Positions 26,101-38,316 of a stretch of 64,000 bases of DNA are shown piece after piece; positions within the stretch are counted from its first letter, which is position 1; each line of letters opens with the position of its first letter. A program made the position numbers and the translations under genes. The notes under the pieces are model-generated. The model ran no database searches. It was given only the letters and a program-made list of their open reading frames with translations, and was not told where the DNA came from. This DNA is from Paroedura picta (lineage: Eukaryota; Chordata; Lepidosauria; Squamata; Gekkonidae): positions 22,676,765 through 22,740,764 of the forward strand of contig NC_135369.1 in the NCBI RefSeq assembly GCF_049243985.1. The letters run 5' to 3'.

Positions 26101-29100
26101 AAATATAAGATGGAGAATACCTGGCTCGATAGTAGTACATGTGAAAGGGACTTAGGAGTTCTGGTGGACAATGTTGAATATGATCCAAAGGCTAATGTGA
26201 TATTAGGCTGCATTGCATGGGGTAGTCAAACTGTTTGCACAGGGGATACCTTTACCTTTATTGATTAAGAAGATGGTCTTTGCATAGAATACTGTGTTTA
26301 AAACTATTTTACTGATGTGGGGAGGCAAAGAATTGAAGTACCCCACCCCCTTGCAATTATTCAGCTGTCCCTGATTTAAGATTGGAAGTAGACCTTGTTT
26401 CAAATCCTCTTGTCCCTTCAGTTTTATTGGGTTGCCTTGAGTTAGGGTATTAGAAAAGACCTTGCTTGTCGTGAAAGTAGCATGGTGGTGAAGCACTGCG
26501 CATGCCACTATCCTGAGTTCTTTAGTGGACAGATGGGATGAGAATATAATCTGCATGCACACTTTGTCAGGTGTTATTAACTCATACTATAATAAATACA
26601 GAAAAGTATGCACAGTGTCCAGATACTGGCTACTCTTCTAGACTTCAGAACTCGAGGAGCCCTGGGATCTAAAAGACTTGCCCCTCTCATTAAGCTCCTC
26701 AGCAAAAAAGCTTAGGCTTTATGTGCTGTAAAAATAATTTCCTCCATGGCCTGCATGCTGGGCAGGGTGTGAAGCTTGGACTCTGTCTCAAAGCCTCAGC
26801 CTCAGAACACATTTAATTTTCCTTATTAGGAGTGGGGTGCTGTGGAAAACAGCAGCTTGCCTGAAGCTGCCCATGGAATCTGCAAACTGGTTTGTCGGAA
26901 TCCATGAATTGGGTTGTCAGCCATGAACTTACAACCCTGTCCTGAGTATGTTGACTCAGAAACATGTTCGTTCGTTCGTTCGTTCGTTCGTTCGTTCGTT
27001 CGTTCGTTCGTTCGTTCATTCATTCATTCATTCATTCATTCGATTTATAGACCGCCACTCTCTGAAAGGCCTCGTGGCGGTTTACATCATAAAACAATGA
27101 AACTCATAGCCCCATAAAACCTTCCTGATTTATCAAAACAAAACCAGAAAACAAAAACAAAACAGGCAGCAATAGGCATCCCCATCTCATCTTGTTCAGC
27201 CTAGTGGGTAAGTTGTCTTTCTGCAAGGGAGGGAACAGGATTAGTAAATTTTGGGGGGATCCTTGTTCGAAATGCCGGGACTCTGCCCTGGCCTCAACCA
27301 TACGCCTGGCGGAAGAGCTCCGTCTTACAGGCCAATAGGGACTTGCTCCTTGGTTGCAGTCTAACTGCCGCTGCACTAATAGTAGCTTTGGTCTACCTCA
27401 CAGGGTTGTTGTGAGGCTAAAATTGGCTCTCTGACACATAATTGTACTTGGAGAAAGAAGTTTGATAAAGTCTTTCCCCTATAATTATTGTTTATCTAAC
27501 TCGGGCCTACAGTTTAGGTCTGCATCATACATTTCGAACTATGTTTGAACGGGTGTGTTATGAAGCTGGCTCACCACCCTCGTCTCCCCCCCCCCCCATG
27601 CGTATCCTATTTGTTGCATTGGCATTGTTTCCACCTTAATATCCACCTTCCTGCAGCAGGGAGGTCAGGCCCTCCACACTAGCCTCATTTACTTGCCCCA
27701 TCGACATCGTCACAGGACGAAATTTCATTGTTTTGCCATGCTGTCTTTCAAGATGCCCAGGAACAAGCATTGCCTGCTCTGAGTCCTGGAAGAAGGTAAT
27801 GGGAGACACTGAGGGCAGTGGCCTCAGTTGGCACCCTTACTGAGCCATGGCTATTCTGACTGCCCCTCTCCCAGTGCAGTTCAGCTCTTAAGAGAGCTAG
27901 CTTCTCCTCCTCAAGCCCTAGAAGAAGAAGAAGAAGAGTTGGTTCTTATATGCCGCTTTTCCCTACCCGAAGGAGGCTCAAAGCGGCTTACAGTCGCCTT
28001 CCCATTCCTCTCCCCACAACAGACACCCTGTGGGGTGGGTGGGGCTGAGAGAGCCCTGATATCACTGCTCGGTCAGAACAGTTTTATCAGTGCCGTGGCG
28101 AGCCCAAGGTCACCCAGCTGGTTGCATGTGGGGGAGTGCAGAATCGAACCTGGCATGCCAGATTAGAAGTCCACACTCCTAACCACTACACCATACTGGC
28201 TCTCTAGGGCAGGGGTAGTCAAACTGCGGTCCTCCAGATGTCCATGGACTACAATTCCCATGAGCATTCGCTGGCAGGGGCTCATGGGAATTGTAATCCG
28301 TGGAGATCTGGAGGGCTGCAGTTTGACTACCGCCGCCCTAAGCTGTGTGGCTCCCAGGCATCACCATTGCTGAAATCACTTGGGTCCGTCCTCCTACTTA
28401 AGGTCTACTCTTCGTGTTAAGGTTTAATTTGGCTTGGGGACGTTCCACAGACAAGCGTAGGAGGAATGATAGCTGTCCAAATTTTCAACAGTTGTCTTTT
28501 GGGGTACTCTTCGCAGAGGAGCCCGAGACCAGAGAGACGTCCAACTCCGTCGAGAGAGAAGCCGAGGCCGACCTGGCCAACCACCGACCCAGCGAAGAGC
28601 AGCGGAAGAGCGAGAGTAAAAGGGGCAAGAAGTACTCGCGCCTCTCTTGCCTCCGCCGCCGCCGGCATGCCCAGAAAGTGGACGAGAGCGACCTCAGCGA
28701 GGGCTTCGACTCCGATTCCAGCCCCGACTCCACCAAGGGCAGCAACGGCTCCGAGACGGGCTCCGAGAAGAGCGACGAGGAGGCCGAGGCCGCTTTCGAT
28801 ATGGAGACCGACTCCGACATGAACAGCCAGGAGTCCCGCTCAGACCTGGAGGATATAGAGGACGAGCCGGATGCAGAAGGCGGAGGCCAAGCCAGGAACA
28901 TGAGGAACGGAGACCGGGAGGCCTTTGGCCCTGTGGGTGGGGAAGGGAGGCTGGTAGACTCCAAAAGCCCTGGCATCGCCAAGGCGGAACCCGTGGAGCC
29001 TGTGGCCAATGGGCCGGGCTCTCTGGGCACCAGCGACGCCAGCATCGCCAGCAACCTCCAAGCCATGTCCACGCAGCTCTTCCAGACCAAGCGTTGCTTC

Positions 29101-32100
29101 CGACTGGCCCCCACCTTCAGCAACGTCCTCCTCAAGCCCAGCTGTGAGCCGCCCGCCCAGAAGGAGGTGGCGGACAGCAAGCCTTGTGTCAACGGGGACG
29201 TGGAGAAGTCTGGCGTGGCCGAGCAAGGTAAGAGTGTGGGCTTTCTCACCAGTGCAGACAGAAGCGTCTACATGGCATTTCCTGTTAGTGGCCTTTGCCC
29301 AGTTTTGTTCCCCACAGTTGCAAGAGGTGGGTTAAATAAGACTTCATCGTCGCCCCTCACCCTGCTCACTTTCTGCCACCTCCTACTTGTTTTGTTTAAT
29401 TACAGTCCAAGACCAGCAATATAGTAAGTATAAAATCAATAATGGTGCACATTGGCTAGGGTAAGTTGTAGTATCTGCCACCTCCTACTTTTCGTCTTGA
29501 CAAACTGATGGCAGATTTCAAGTCCACACTTCTTCATGCCTTGAATAAAACTGTGTTGGTCTTAAAGGTGCCACTGGACTCTACGTTTGTTCTGCTGCTT
29601 CAGAGCAAGACGGTACCCACTTGAATTTGTGGGTATGTGTGGTCACAGACACATTTGATAGTTTATTTGGAATAAGACCGCTTACAATGGTCATGTGCCT
29701 GATATTTTATTATTTAATTACATTTATTTAACGCTATGGTGGTTTATAACAATTAAAGAACAAAACCGTACCATAAGAAAACCCTTCCACCCATGGCTCT
29801 ATACCCACCCCATCGCCAGTATGTCCAGGAAGATGGTAAAACGACAATCCAGGGAGGGGCTAGATCTTCCCTGTTTCGCCCAACCTCAACCAGAGGCCTG
29901 GTGGAATAGCTCCGTCTTACAGGCCCTGCAGAATGATATGAACTCATGCAGTGCACTCAGCTCTTTGGGAATTCATTCCACCAGGCCAGGACTGAAAAAG
30001 CCCTGGCCCTGGATGAGGCCCAGTGGACTTCCCATGGCCCAGGGATCTCCAGCCTATTTGCCATGGCTGATTGCAATGACCTACATGGGGCAGTACCACC
30101 CCTAAATGGCTGCTTGGGGAGGCAGGGCCAGGCAGAATATCTCCCTCCTCATCCCTGCTGGGGAGAAAGGAAATCCTGAAGGGGGAATGGAACCACACAC
30201 TGAGTATAAGGAGAACACATTTGCTCACTAGTCTTCCTTTAAAAAAATTTTTAAATTGTTTTTTAGCAGCAGTTCAGAAAAATTACAGAAATAAAGAGTT
30301 TTACAAATATTTCAGATATTCATCCCAGTGTTTTTGAAAGTCTTCCGGCAGTTCTGTAAATTGACCAGATCTGTTAATTTAGCCATTACTGCTGATTCTC
30401 TAAATGTAGTGCTCCATGAGTCCATGTGGGGAGCCTGCTGTTGCTTCCAGCCAGCAGCAATGTTAAGTCTTGCTGCTGTTGTTGCATGGAAGAGGAATTC
30501 AGCACCCAGTTTGGGGATATCTGTGGGCATAATGCTTAACAACATGTATTTTTGGATCTATTACAGACTTACACTTAAAACATACTTAGCAGTTTATTGT
30601 GAACTTTTATCCAAAACTTTTTGATCATTTTACAATTCTACCACATATGGAAAAAAGATCCAATATCGTCTTGACAGTTCCAACAGTTACCATCAGTTTG
30701 TTTGGACATTTTGCTAATAACCTTAGGTGTCAAATTCCACCTATAAAATATTTTCTGCCAATTTACACAGTGTTTACATTTCATCAGTTTTAATATTTTT
30801 ACACCATCTCACCAGTCTCCCTGATCCTCCAGTGAAAAACCCTTGCATTTGAAAGAGGACAGCCAGTAACAAGCCCTGCCTTAAAAATTACTTCACCTGC
30901 TTTTCTGAAAAGGATGCCACATTGGGGGATGCCGCTGGGCAGTGGTGATTTGGGGCTGGAAACAGTGTTGCCGTCCAAGGTGATCAGTTTCTCTGAACTC
31001 AAAAGTAGCTGTAGGATGAAGCATTGCAGTGAAAGCCAAGAGATCCTTTTCTCCCTTCTTTTTGTATCCATGTTTTTTCCCCTTTATAAATGACTTTTAA
31101 AACAAGTTTGCCTCACCTTGATTAAAATTTGGTCAAGTTTCTGGATGTTAGACAATATTGCTGGGCAGGGGAAAAGAGGAATCTTACCAAGGTTTGTCTT
31201 TTAAACAAAAGACACATACAAACACCATTATTTGCAAAGCCACCTTTTGTGTTTTAATGTACTTTGCTTGTGTCTCCAGATGATGCTTCAGAGTCAGAAG
31301 AAAGTGTTGCCAGTAACAAGTCCTGCAGGAACGAGCGTTCTCTCCAGGAGAAGCTGGAGATCATCACCAACGAGGGGCTGCTGCCAACTGTCAAGGTCTT
31401 CCTGGACTGGCTGAGAACAAACACAGACCTGATCATCATGTGCGCACAGGTGAGTGTGTGTGCTGGTTAGGGGGAGAGGAGGGCGAGTTCCACGAACTCA
31501 GACTCTGCCAAAAGAATCCAAGTTGAGTTTACGACACATCAGGAACCTGGTTTGGTGATGAAATTTGCTTGCTTCTGCCTTTGTGAGTTCAGATCCTGGT
31601 GTTTTGAACCCACCTAAAATTGGAATTCATACTGCAGTGGTGGCAAATGGTAAATGTGATTGGGGGCAATAAGAAAGGGTATTGCAGTTTGTGGAGCAGC
31701 CTACAAGCCTTGTGTGGTCCACATCCACCTAAAATACCAAGATCTCCCCCCTCCTCCATTGCAGGGAGTTTATACGCACATACTTTCCTCCAGTAAAATC
31801 AGGACTATTAGAAACTTGGCTTGCTAAAAAGCTGCCATTTTTAGGAATCTTGTTGCTCATAACTTGCAATTTTGATCTTTTAAAAAAAGTATCATGTTCT
31901 TATTCTCCCTGACTTGTTAGAGAGCTCATGGAGGCATCAATGTAGCCCAGACTACATGCACTGGTGCCAGGCCCATCTCAAGGAGAGGTCTGGTCCAGAC
32001 AGGTCGTGTAGCTGGGATGAGACCTCATAAAGGTTCATGGTGAGAGGGCAGCAAAGGGAATGCTGAATCCTCTTCCTTCCTGCCATCCTTCCTCACAGCC

Positions 32101-35100
32101 CTTCTCTGAGCTGGGCTCCTACTTGGTTGTCATCGCTGGTATGGACCATATGAGCAGGGGAACCTTCAGCACTCCCTGGTTGCATGGTCCTCTGGCCCTT
32201 CAAATAAAGCCTGTGGTTGAGTTTACCATACTGCTTTTGGTGTAAGTGGGCCATGTTTGTCTGGAGGCCATCTTCTGTTGCTCCTTGTAGTGCAAGCTTG
32301 AAGCTAGCTCAGTTCCTCCTTGCAACTACCCTGTGAGGAGGAGCTAGGCTGAGAAATAACAACTTTCAGAGTCTTCATAAGAAAATGGTTCTGGGTCTCC
32401 TTGGTCCAGGGTCCTTATACTGAATGTTTCAGACTTGATTTCCATTTGTTAACATTCTTTTTTTTTTAATCCCCGCTAGAGCTCTCAGAGTTTGTGGAAC
32501 AGACTGTCTGTCCTTCTGAACCTGCTTCCTTCAGCGAGAGACTTGCATGACTCAGGTAACATTGCAGAGTTTTACCATTAATTATTGCTGACCTCCCACC
32601 AACCTTAACCCTTTCTGCACTGTTGATATTTCACCATCTGGAGTTTAGGGCAGGTCCTCTTATTCAGCGGTCCGCAAGCTTCTGCTTGCCGTGGACTTCT
32701 GCAGAGTGGTGAGTAGAGAGGGCGGCCCGGGGGCCCGCGCACGCTCGGCAGCCCCATCGCAAACGCGCACGTGCATTTGTGCCTGGAAGGGGCGCAAACG
32801 CACGTGCATGGCAGTCCGCGCATGCGCGTTTGCGCCGCCGCCATGCCGGCGGCCGCGGCTTCCCCTCTCAGCCCCTCCGGGCCGCAAGCAAATCAGCCGC
32901 TAAAGCTAAAGCGGCCGATTAGCTTGCGGCTTGGCAAGCTTCTCTTCCCTCCCCTCCCGAAGTGAGAAGCTTGCCGGGCTGCGAGCTAATCGGCCGATTT
33001 GCTCGCGGCCTGGCGAGCTTCTCACTTCGGGGGGGGGGAGGGAAGACGGAGCCGCGGCCTGGCGCCGAAGCCTTTGTGGCCTGGCGCCGGGTCGTGGCCC
33101 ACGAGTTGGGGACCACTGCTCTTATTTACACTTAGTTCTTCTGTTAGTTTCCAGTCCAGTAGCACCTTGGAGACCAATGAGAGTTTCAGGGCAGAAGCTT
33201 TTGAGAGTCAAAGCCCCCTTTGTCGGATATAAGTGGAGTACAATCTGAGATCTGAGTCCTTTTATCCTAGTCAGAGGATGGGAGGGGTGTGGTAAAGAAT
33301 GCAAAGATGCAATGTAGTTCTTCTCAGATATAAACTTGGAGGGAAAGAATCGTAGCAAGTCCTCTGATGCCTGCTTATGGCGCCCCACCCCCAGTCTCAA
33401 CAGCCATCCATAGTTGTCTGCTCTCAGTGGAACTAAGTTTGAATCCAGTGGCACCTTTAAGGCCAACAAAGTTTTATTCAAAGTATTATTGAAACCACTC
33501 ACCATATCTGACAAAGTGTGCCTGCACACAAAAGCTTATACCTTGAATAAAACTTTGGGCTGTAATCTAACAGAAGAACCAAGTAAGCCACTTTGAGACT
33601 CCTTAGAGTAGTAAAAAATGGGGTTCAGAACCCCAAGTTTCTCCTTCTCTTTTTGGTCTGTCACTTACCAGGTGTCTTCTGCTGGAGAGTTTTGTGCATC
33701 TTGAATGCCAGTAAAAACAAAGTTGTCAGTCCTTGTGATTCTCATTTTCGTTCCGTTACTTCATTTGTACCCTGCCTTTCTCCCCAGAGCAGTTTTAAGT
33801 TTTTTGTCCTCCATTTTATCTTCACAGTGAACCTCTGAGGTAGGTTAGGCTGACAGAGAATGACTGGCCCAAGCAAGCTTCCTTGGCAGAGGAATTTGGG
33901 TATACCATGTCCTGGTCTGATATGCTGGCTCTCAGTGTTGGGCATGGAAATGTGTCACTCAATCCTTTAACACATTTATGTTGGAAACCCTCTTCTTGGC
34001 ATTAGAAATTGAGTGGACAGGTAGTTGTTGTAGGCTTGAAGGGTTGTGATAAGACTGCATTGTCTTCTGCTGCTATGGTAAGTGTTGAGGAGGTTGCCTT
34101 ACTCTGTGTGTCCCCCCCCCCCCCCCCAGGGCTGGTCTTCTGCAATGAAGTGAAGAACATGCTGCCAGGGTGTGAGCTTCCAGACCTGAGCTCCTGCTTG
34201 CTCCTTCCGGAAGACGTGACCCTCCGTAACCTTCCTGCACTGAAGAATGCACACAAGAGGTTTAATTTTGAGCAGGACAGACCTGTGCTTTCAGAGGTGG
34301 AGGAGGTGAGATCCTGGCTTTAGACAGGTTAAAAAGAACTAACTTGCTTTTGGAAGCTGGAGAATGTGAGGGTGTATAGAGCCTTTGTTCAGCTACATAA
34401 ATACGGGCAGACCCAAGTTGAAGAAGTGCTGGTTTGAGCTATTATACATAATCTGGGTGTTTCACAACATGTTTTTTCCTTGGTACTCGGAGCCCCACTT
34501 CTCAGTTGTAACCCTGCAAGGTGGGCCAGTGTCATCACCTATTGCAAATAATGGGTTGCCGAGTCAAAGAAATCCTAGTCCATGGAGAGGCTAGTGTGTG
34601 TGTGAACAAAACAGAGTGTGCACGTTAACAGCTGGCCACTCAGATGGCTTGAAAGACTGACTAAAAGGAGGCAGGTATACTAGAGGGCTAGGCCCAGTGG
34701 AACCTCGGCATGCCAAGCAATGTGGAGGGTGCTATTGCCTTGGTACCTGGCTTGTGAGCTTCCCGGAAGCATCTTGCGGGGTGAAGGGAGTAATGCTGGA
34801 ATTCTGATGATGCTGACTTAGCTGGGCGGTTTTTGCCTTCACAAGCTGGCTAGGAGAGCCTTTGCTCTGCTGCTGGCTCCCTGGCTCAAAAGACCCCTGA
34901 CCTTTCCCCTTCTCAGTCAGTGGTTCGTATCTGCTGCATCCGGAGCTTCGGACACTTCATCACCCACCTGCAAGGCAGCATCCTGCAGTTCAACTCGGAG
35001 GTCGGGATCTTCATCAGCATCGCTCAGACCGAGCAGGACAATTTGCTGCAGCAGGCCCAGGCCCAGTTCCGCATGGTGAGCTTTTGCAAGGGAAGGGATC

Positions 35101-38100
35101 TGAGCATGCTCTTATCTCTGGGACAGACAGACAGACTGCCTCGCCCCACGCCATAGACTTGTTAACAGGTGATTGCATCATAGGAAGCAGCGTGTTCACA
35201 AAATCCTGTGCCCCAAGATAGGCCACTTCTGTCTTGTACAATGCAAGTTTTCTAGCCCTTGCAAAGTCAAGAACCCTCTGAAGTTTTGTCTGGTGAATCT
35301 AAGAAGGGTGATAGGGAAGAACATAGGAGTGTGACTCCAGTCTTGTGAGCTTGTTGCTCTTCCCCCGTATGTAGGAGCCGGGACATTACTATATCGGCTG
35401 GTGCTCAAGTAAAGGCGTCTTAAATGATCCTGAGATTTAGTAAAATAAATCTGGACAGTTAGTAACATAAAGAAAGGCTCAGTTGAGACCACTTTTAGGA
35501 AACACTCCCCAATTGCTGCTGGGTATCGTTTAAACCAGAGGTAGTCAACCTGTGGTCCTCCAGATGTCCATGGACTACAATTCCCACGAGCCCCTGCCAG
35601 CGTTTGCTGGCAGGGGCTCATGGGAATTGTAGTCCATGGACATCTGGAGGACCACAGGTTGACTACCCCTGGTTTAAACCACGTGGAAACTAGGGGCACG
35701 TTTAAGCCCATTTGACTTGGACTTTCCTTCTCCTGCTAGGCTGCTGAGGAGGCACGACGCAACAGGCTCATGAGAGACATGGCTCAGCTTCGGCTGCAGG
35801 TATGATGGGGCCAGGTGGGAAATGTAGCCTACGGATGGATAGCACTATTAAATCTCTAAAGAGGGTGTGGGGAAGCGGTGCTTGTATTCACTATGAATAG
35901 GAACTGAAAAGCATCCGGCTGACTGGAGGCCATTCTTGTAGGCATATCCTCTGGGCTACAAAGAGAGACATTGCCATTGCTGGTCAGAATATGGCACTGG
36001 TTTTGCTCAGGTTATGGCTTTGGGGCTTAGACAAGAGCCTTGTGGTTCTCTCCAAGGAAAAGGGACTGTCGTTCAGGAGTAGAACACCTGTTTTTGCATG
36101 AAAAGGCGCAACTTCAGTCCTTACTAGAAAAATTCAACCAGTTGGCTGGTATAAAAATGTAATGTTTTTGGTAAATAAATTGGAATAATTATAACCAAAA
36201 AGATTACATTTTTGAACTGGCCAATTGGTTGAATTTTTCTAGTTTGTATTATTCCATTCGGCCAGCCCTCTTTTGTACAACTTCAATCCTTGGCATCTCC
36301 TATTAAGAGGACTTGGCCTGGGAAAAAACCTTTGTGTGAAATACTTGGGAACTAGTGCTAAATGGGATAGTCAGTCCAGAGCTGGAGAGACCAACAGTCT
36401 GATTAACTTCCTATGAAACACATTCCTTTGCATGCAGCTGGTTCCTTCCTTCCCAAGAGGCCACCTGTATTCAAGGCCACTCTTGGGATTCTAGGGGGCG
36501 ATTGCTGGGGAATTACTCCCTGAAGCCGTGTGTTCCCTTTTCTTTTGCAGCTGGAGGTGTCACAGTTAGAAGGGAGTCTCCAGCAGCCCAAAGCACAGTG
36601 CGTCATGTCCCCCTACCTAGTCCCCGACACCCAGGCGCTCTGCCAGCACCTCGGCACCATCAGGCAACTGGCCACCAGTGGAAGGTTTATTGTCATCATC
36701 CCACGGACAGGTATTTAAGAAGCATGGCGCCTTAACATTTATATGCTGCTTTCCAGAGTGTGATCTTACCGTCATTTCGCAATAGCCTTGTAAGGTTAAA
36801 TAAGTTATTCCCACGTTGGAGGGCTGGATGCCAGACAAAGAGCAGTTTTTCCTAGACCAGGGGTATTCAACCTGTGGTCCTCCAGATGTCCATGGACTAC
36901 AATTCCCATGAACCCCTGCCAGCGTTTGCTGGCAGGGGCTCGTGGGGATTTTTTAGTCCATGAACATCTGGAAGACCACAGGTTGACTACCCCCGACCTA
37001 GGGAACTTAGCACGTGAGTTTTGAACCAGGGTACGGTAATTGTGCATGCATTTAGAATGGGGCCATAGCTCCGTTAAGGGAGGGCAGAGCAAACAATAAT
37101 GTTCTTGCTTTTGTTTCCTGATTAGTAATCGATGGCTTGGACTTTCTGAAGAAAGAAAATGCAGGTGCTCGCGACAGTATCCGATACCTGGAGGCAGAAT
37201 TCAAAAAGGGAAACAGGTGTGTTGGTCTACCTTCCCTGTGGAAGAGGAGGTTGAGAGGGGCACATGATTGCTGTCTTCAAGTACTTGGGGGGGTTGTCAC
37301 TTGGAGGAGGGCAGGGAAAGGTTCCTGTTGGCACCAGAGGATAGAATCTGCAGTAATGGCTTTAAGCTATGTATGGAACGGTGTCAGCTAGCTATCAGGG
37401 GGAAAGTTTCACAGAGAAGTTCAGCAGTGGAACCAGCTGCCTAAGGAGATGGTGAGTAGCGTTGGGCGCTTCGGCAGCCAAAGCGCCCAACCAGCGGCTG
37501 TTCCACCGCCCCATTGTTGCCTGCTTGGGGCTGGAATGGCTGCTTCAGCAGCCGAAGTGCCCAACCCGAATGGTGAGCTCCCCATCACTTTAAGCAGTGG
37601 TTGGACAGATATTTATCCTGTATGCTTTAGGATGATCCTGCATTGAGCAGGGGGTTGGTCTAGATGGCCTGCCTGGCCCTTCTAACTCTATGATTCTATG
37701 TATTCCTTGCAAAATGACAAGATTTTCTTTTGAACAGGGACAAAAGTAGTCATAGAGCAGCATGTTGGGAAGGACTGCCCTATGGTAATGCTTTGCAATC
37801 TGATTTGCTTGTGTAGCAAATGTCATCTGGGTCTCCGGCTATAAATCTAGGCTTCCCCCCACACACACATGAACACGCAGACCCACACTTCGTTCCTCCA
37901 AGAAGCTCAGAGTAGAGCCATCTAGTCTCTCGCGATACCATCACACTTGTTAGTAACCCCTTATGAAGGGACACCATGCCTCACATGGGTCTTGCACAGG
38001 TGTACAGACCTCCGGAATAGGTGCTCCAGCTCTCATAACTGACCTGTGCAAGTGAGCCCCCCAAGAACTCTGGAATCTTGTCCATGCAGAGTGCGAAACG

Positions 38101-38285
38101 TTAATATTGGTGTGCGTGATGCTCCTCACAATCCTTGCAGAGCCTAGCCCCAGTCCCTGTGCATCATATGCCACATTCCAGTTTTTGTAAAAAGCAGGAT
38201 ACAAATGTGGGAAATTAGTTCCAGAAGTCAACATCTGACGTTACATTTGAGATCAATCTAGTATTGCCAGGGTTTGACCCCCCCC

Positions 38286-38316
<31 letters not shown>

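Larger units (their letters stand above)
25811..26258 (+). mobile_element. Sauria SINE with foreign patch inside
   Basis: Flanked by an 11-bp target duplication TATTGATTAAG (25800-25810 and 26259-26269). The head is normal (CCTCTTGTGGCACAGAGGGG) and so is the tail (TTTGCACAGGGGATACC, then TTTACCTT). Between about 26080 and 26233 it contains CR1 sequence and 17 bp of a MITE that do not belong to the SINE. Located in SMG5 intron 11. Confidence 0.85.

Noticed and set aside
28414-29424. 336-codon open frame as a single-exon gene
   Set aside because: Its core is SMG5 exon 12 in frame; the ends are intron sequence beyond good acceptor and donor sites.
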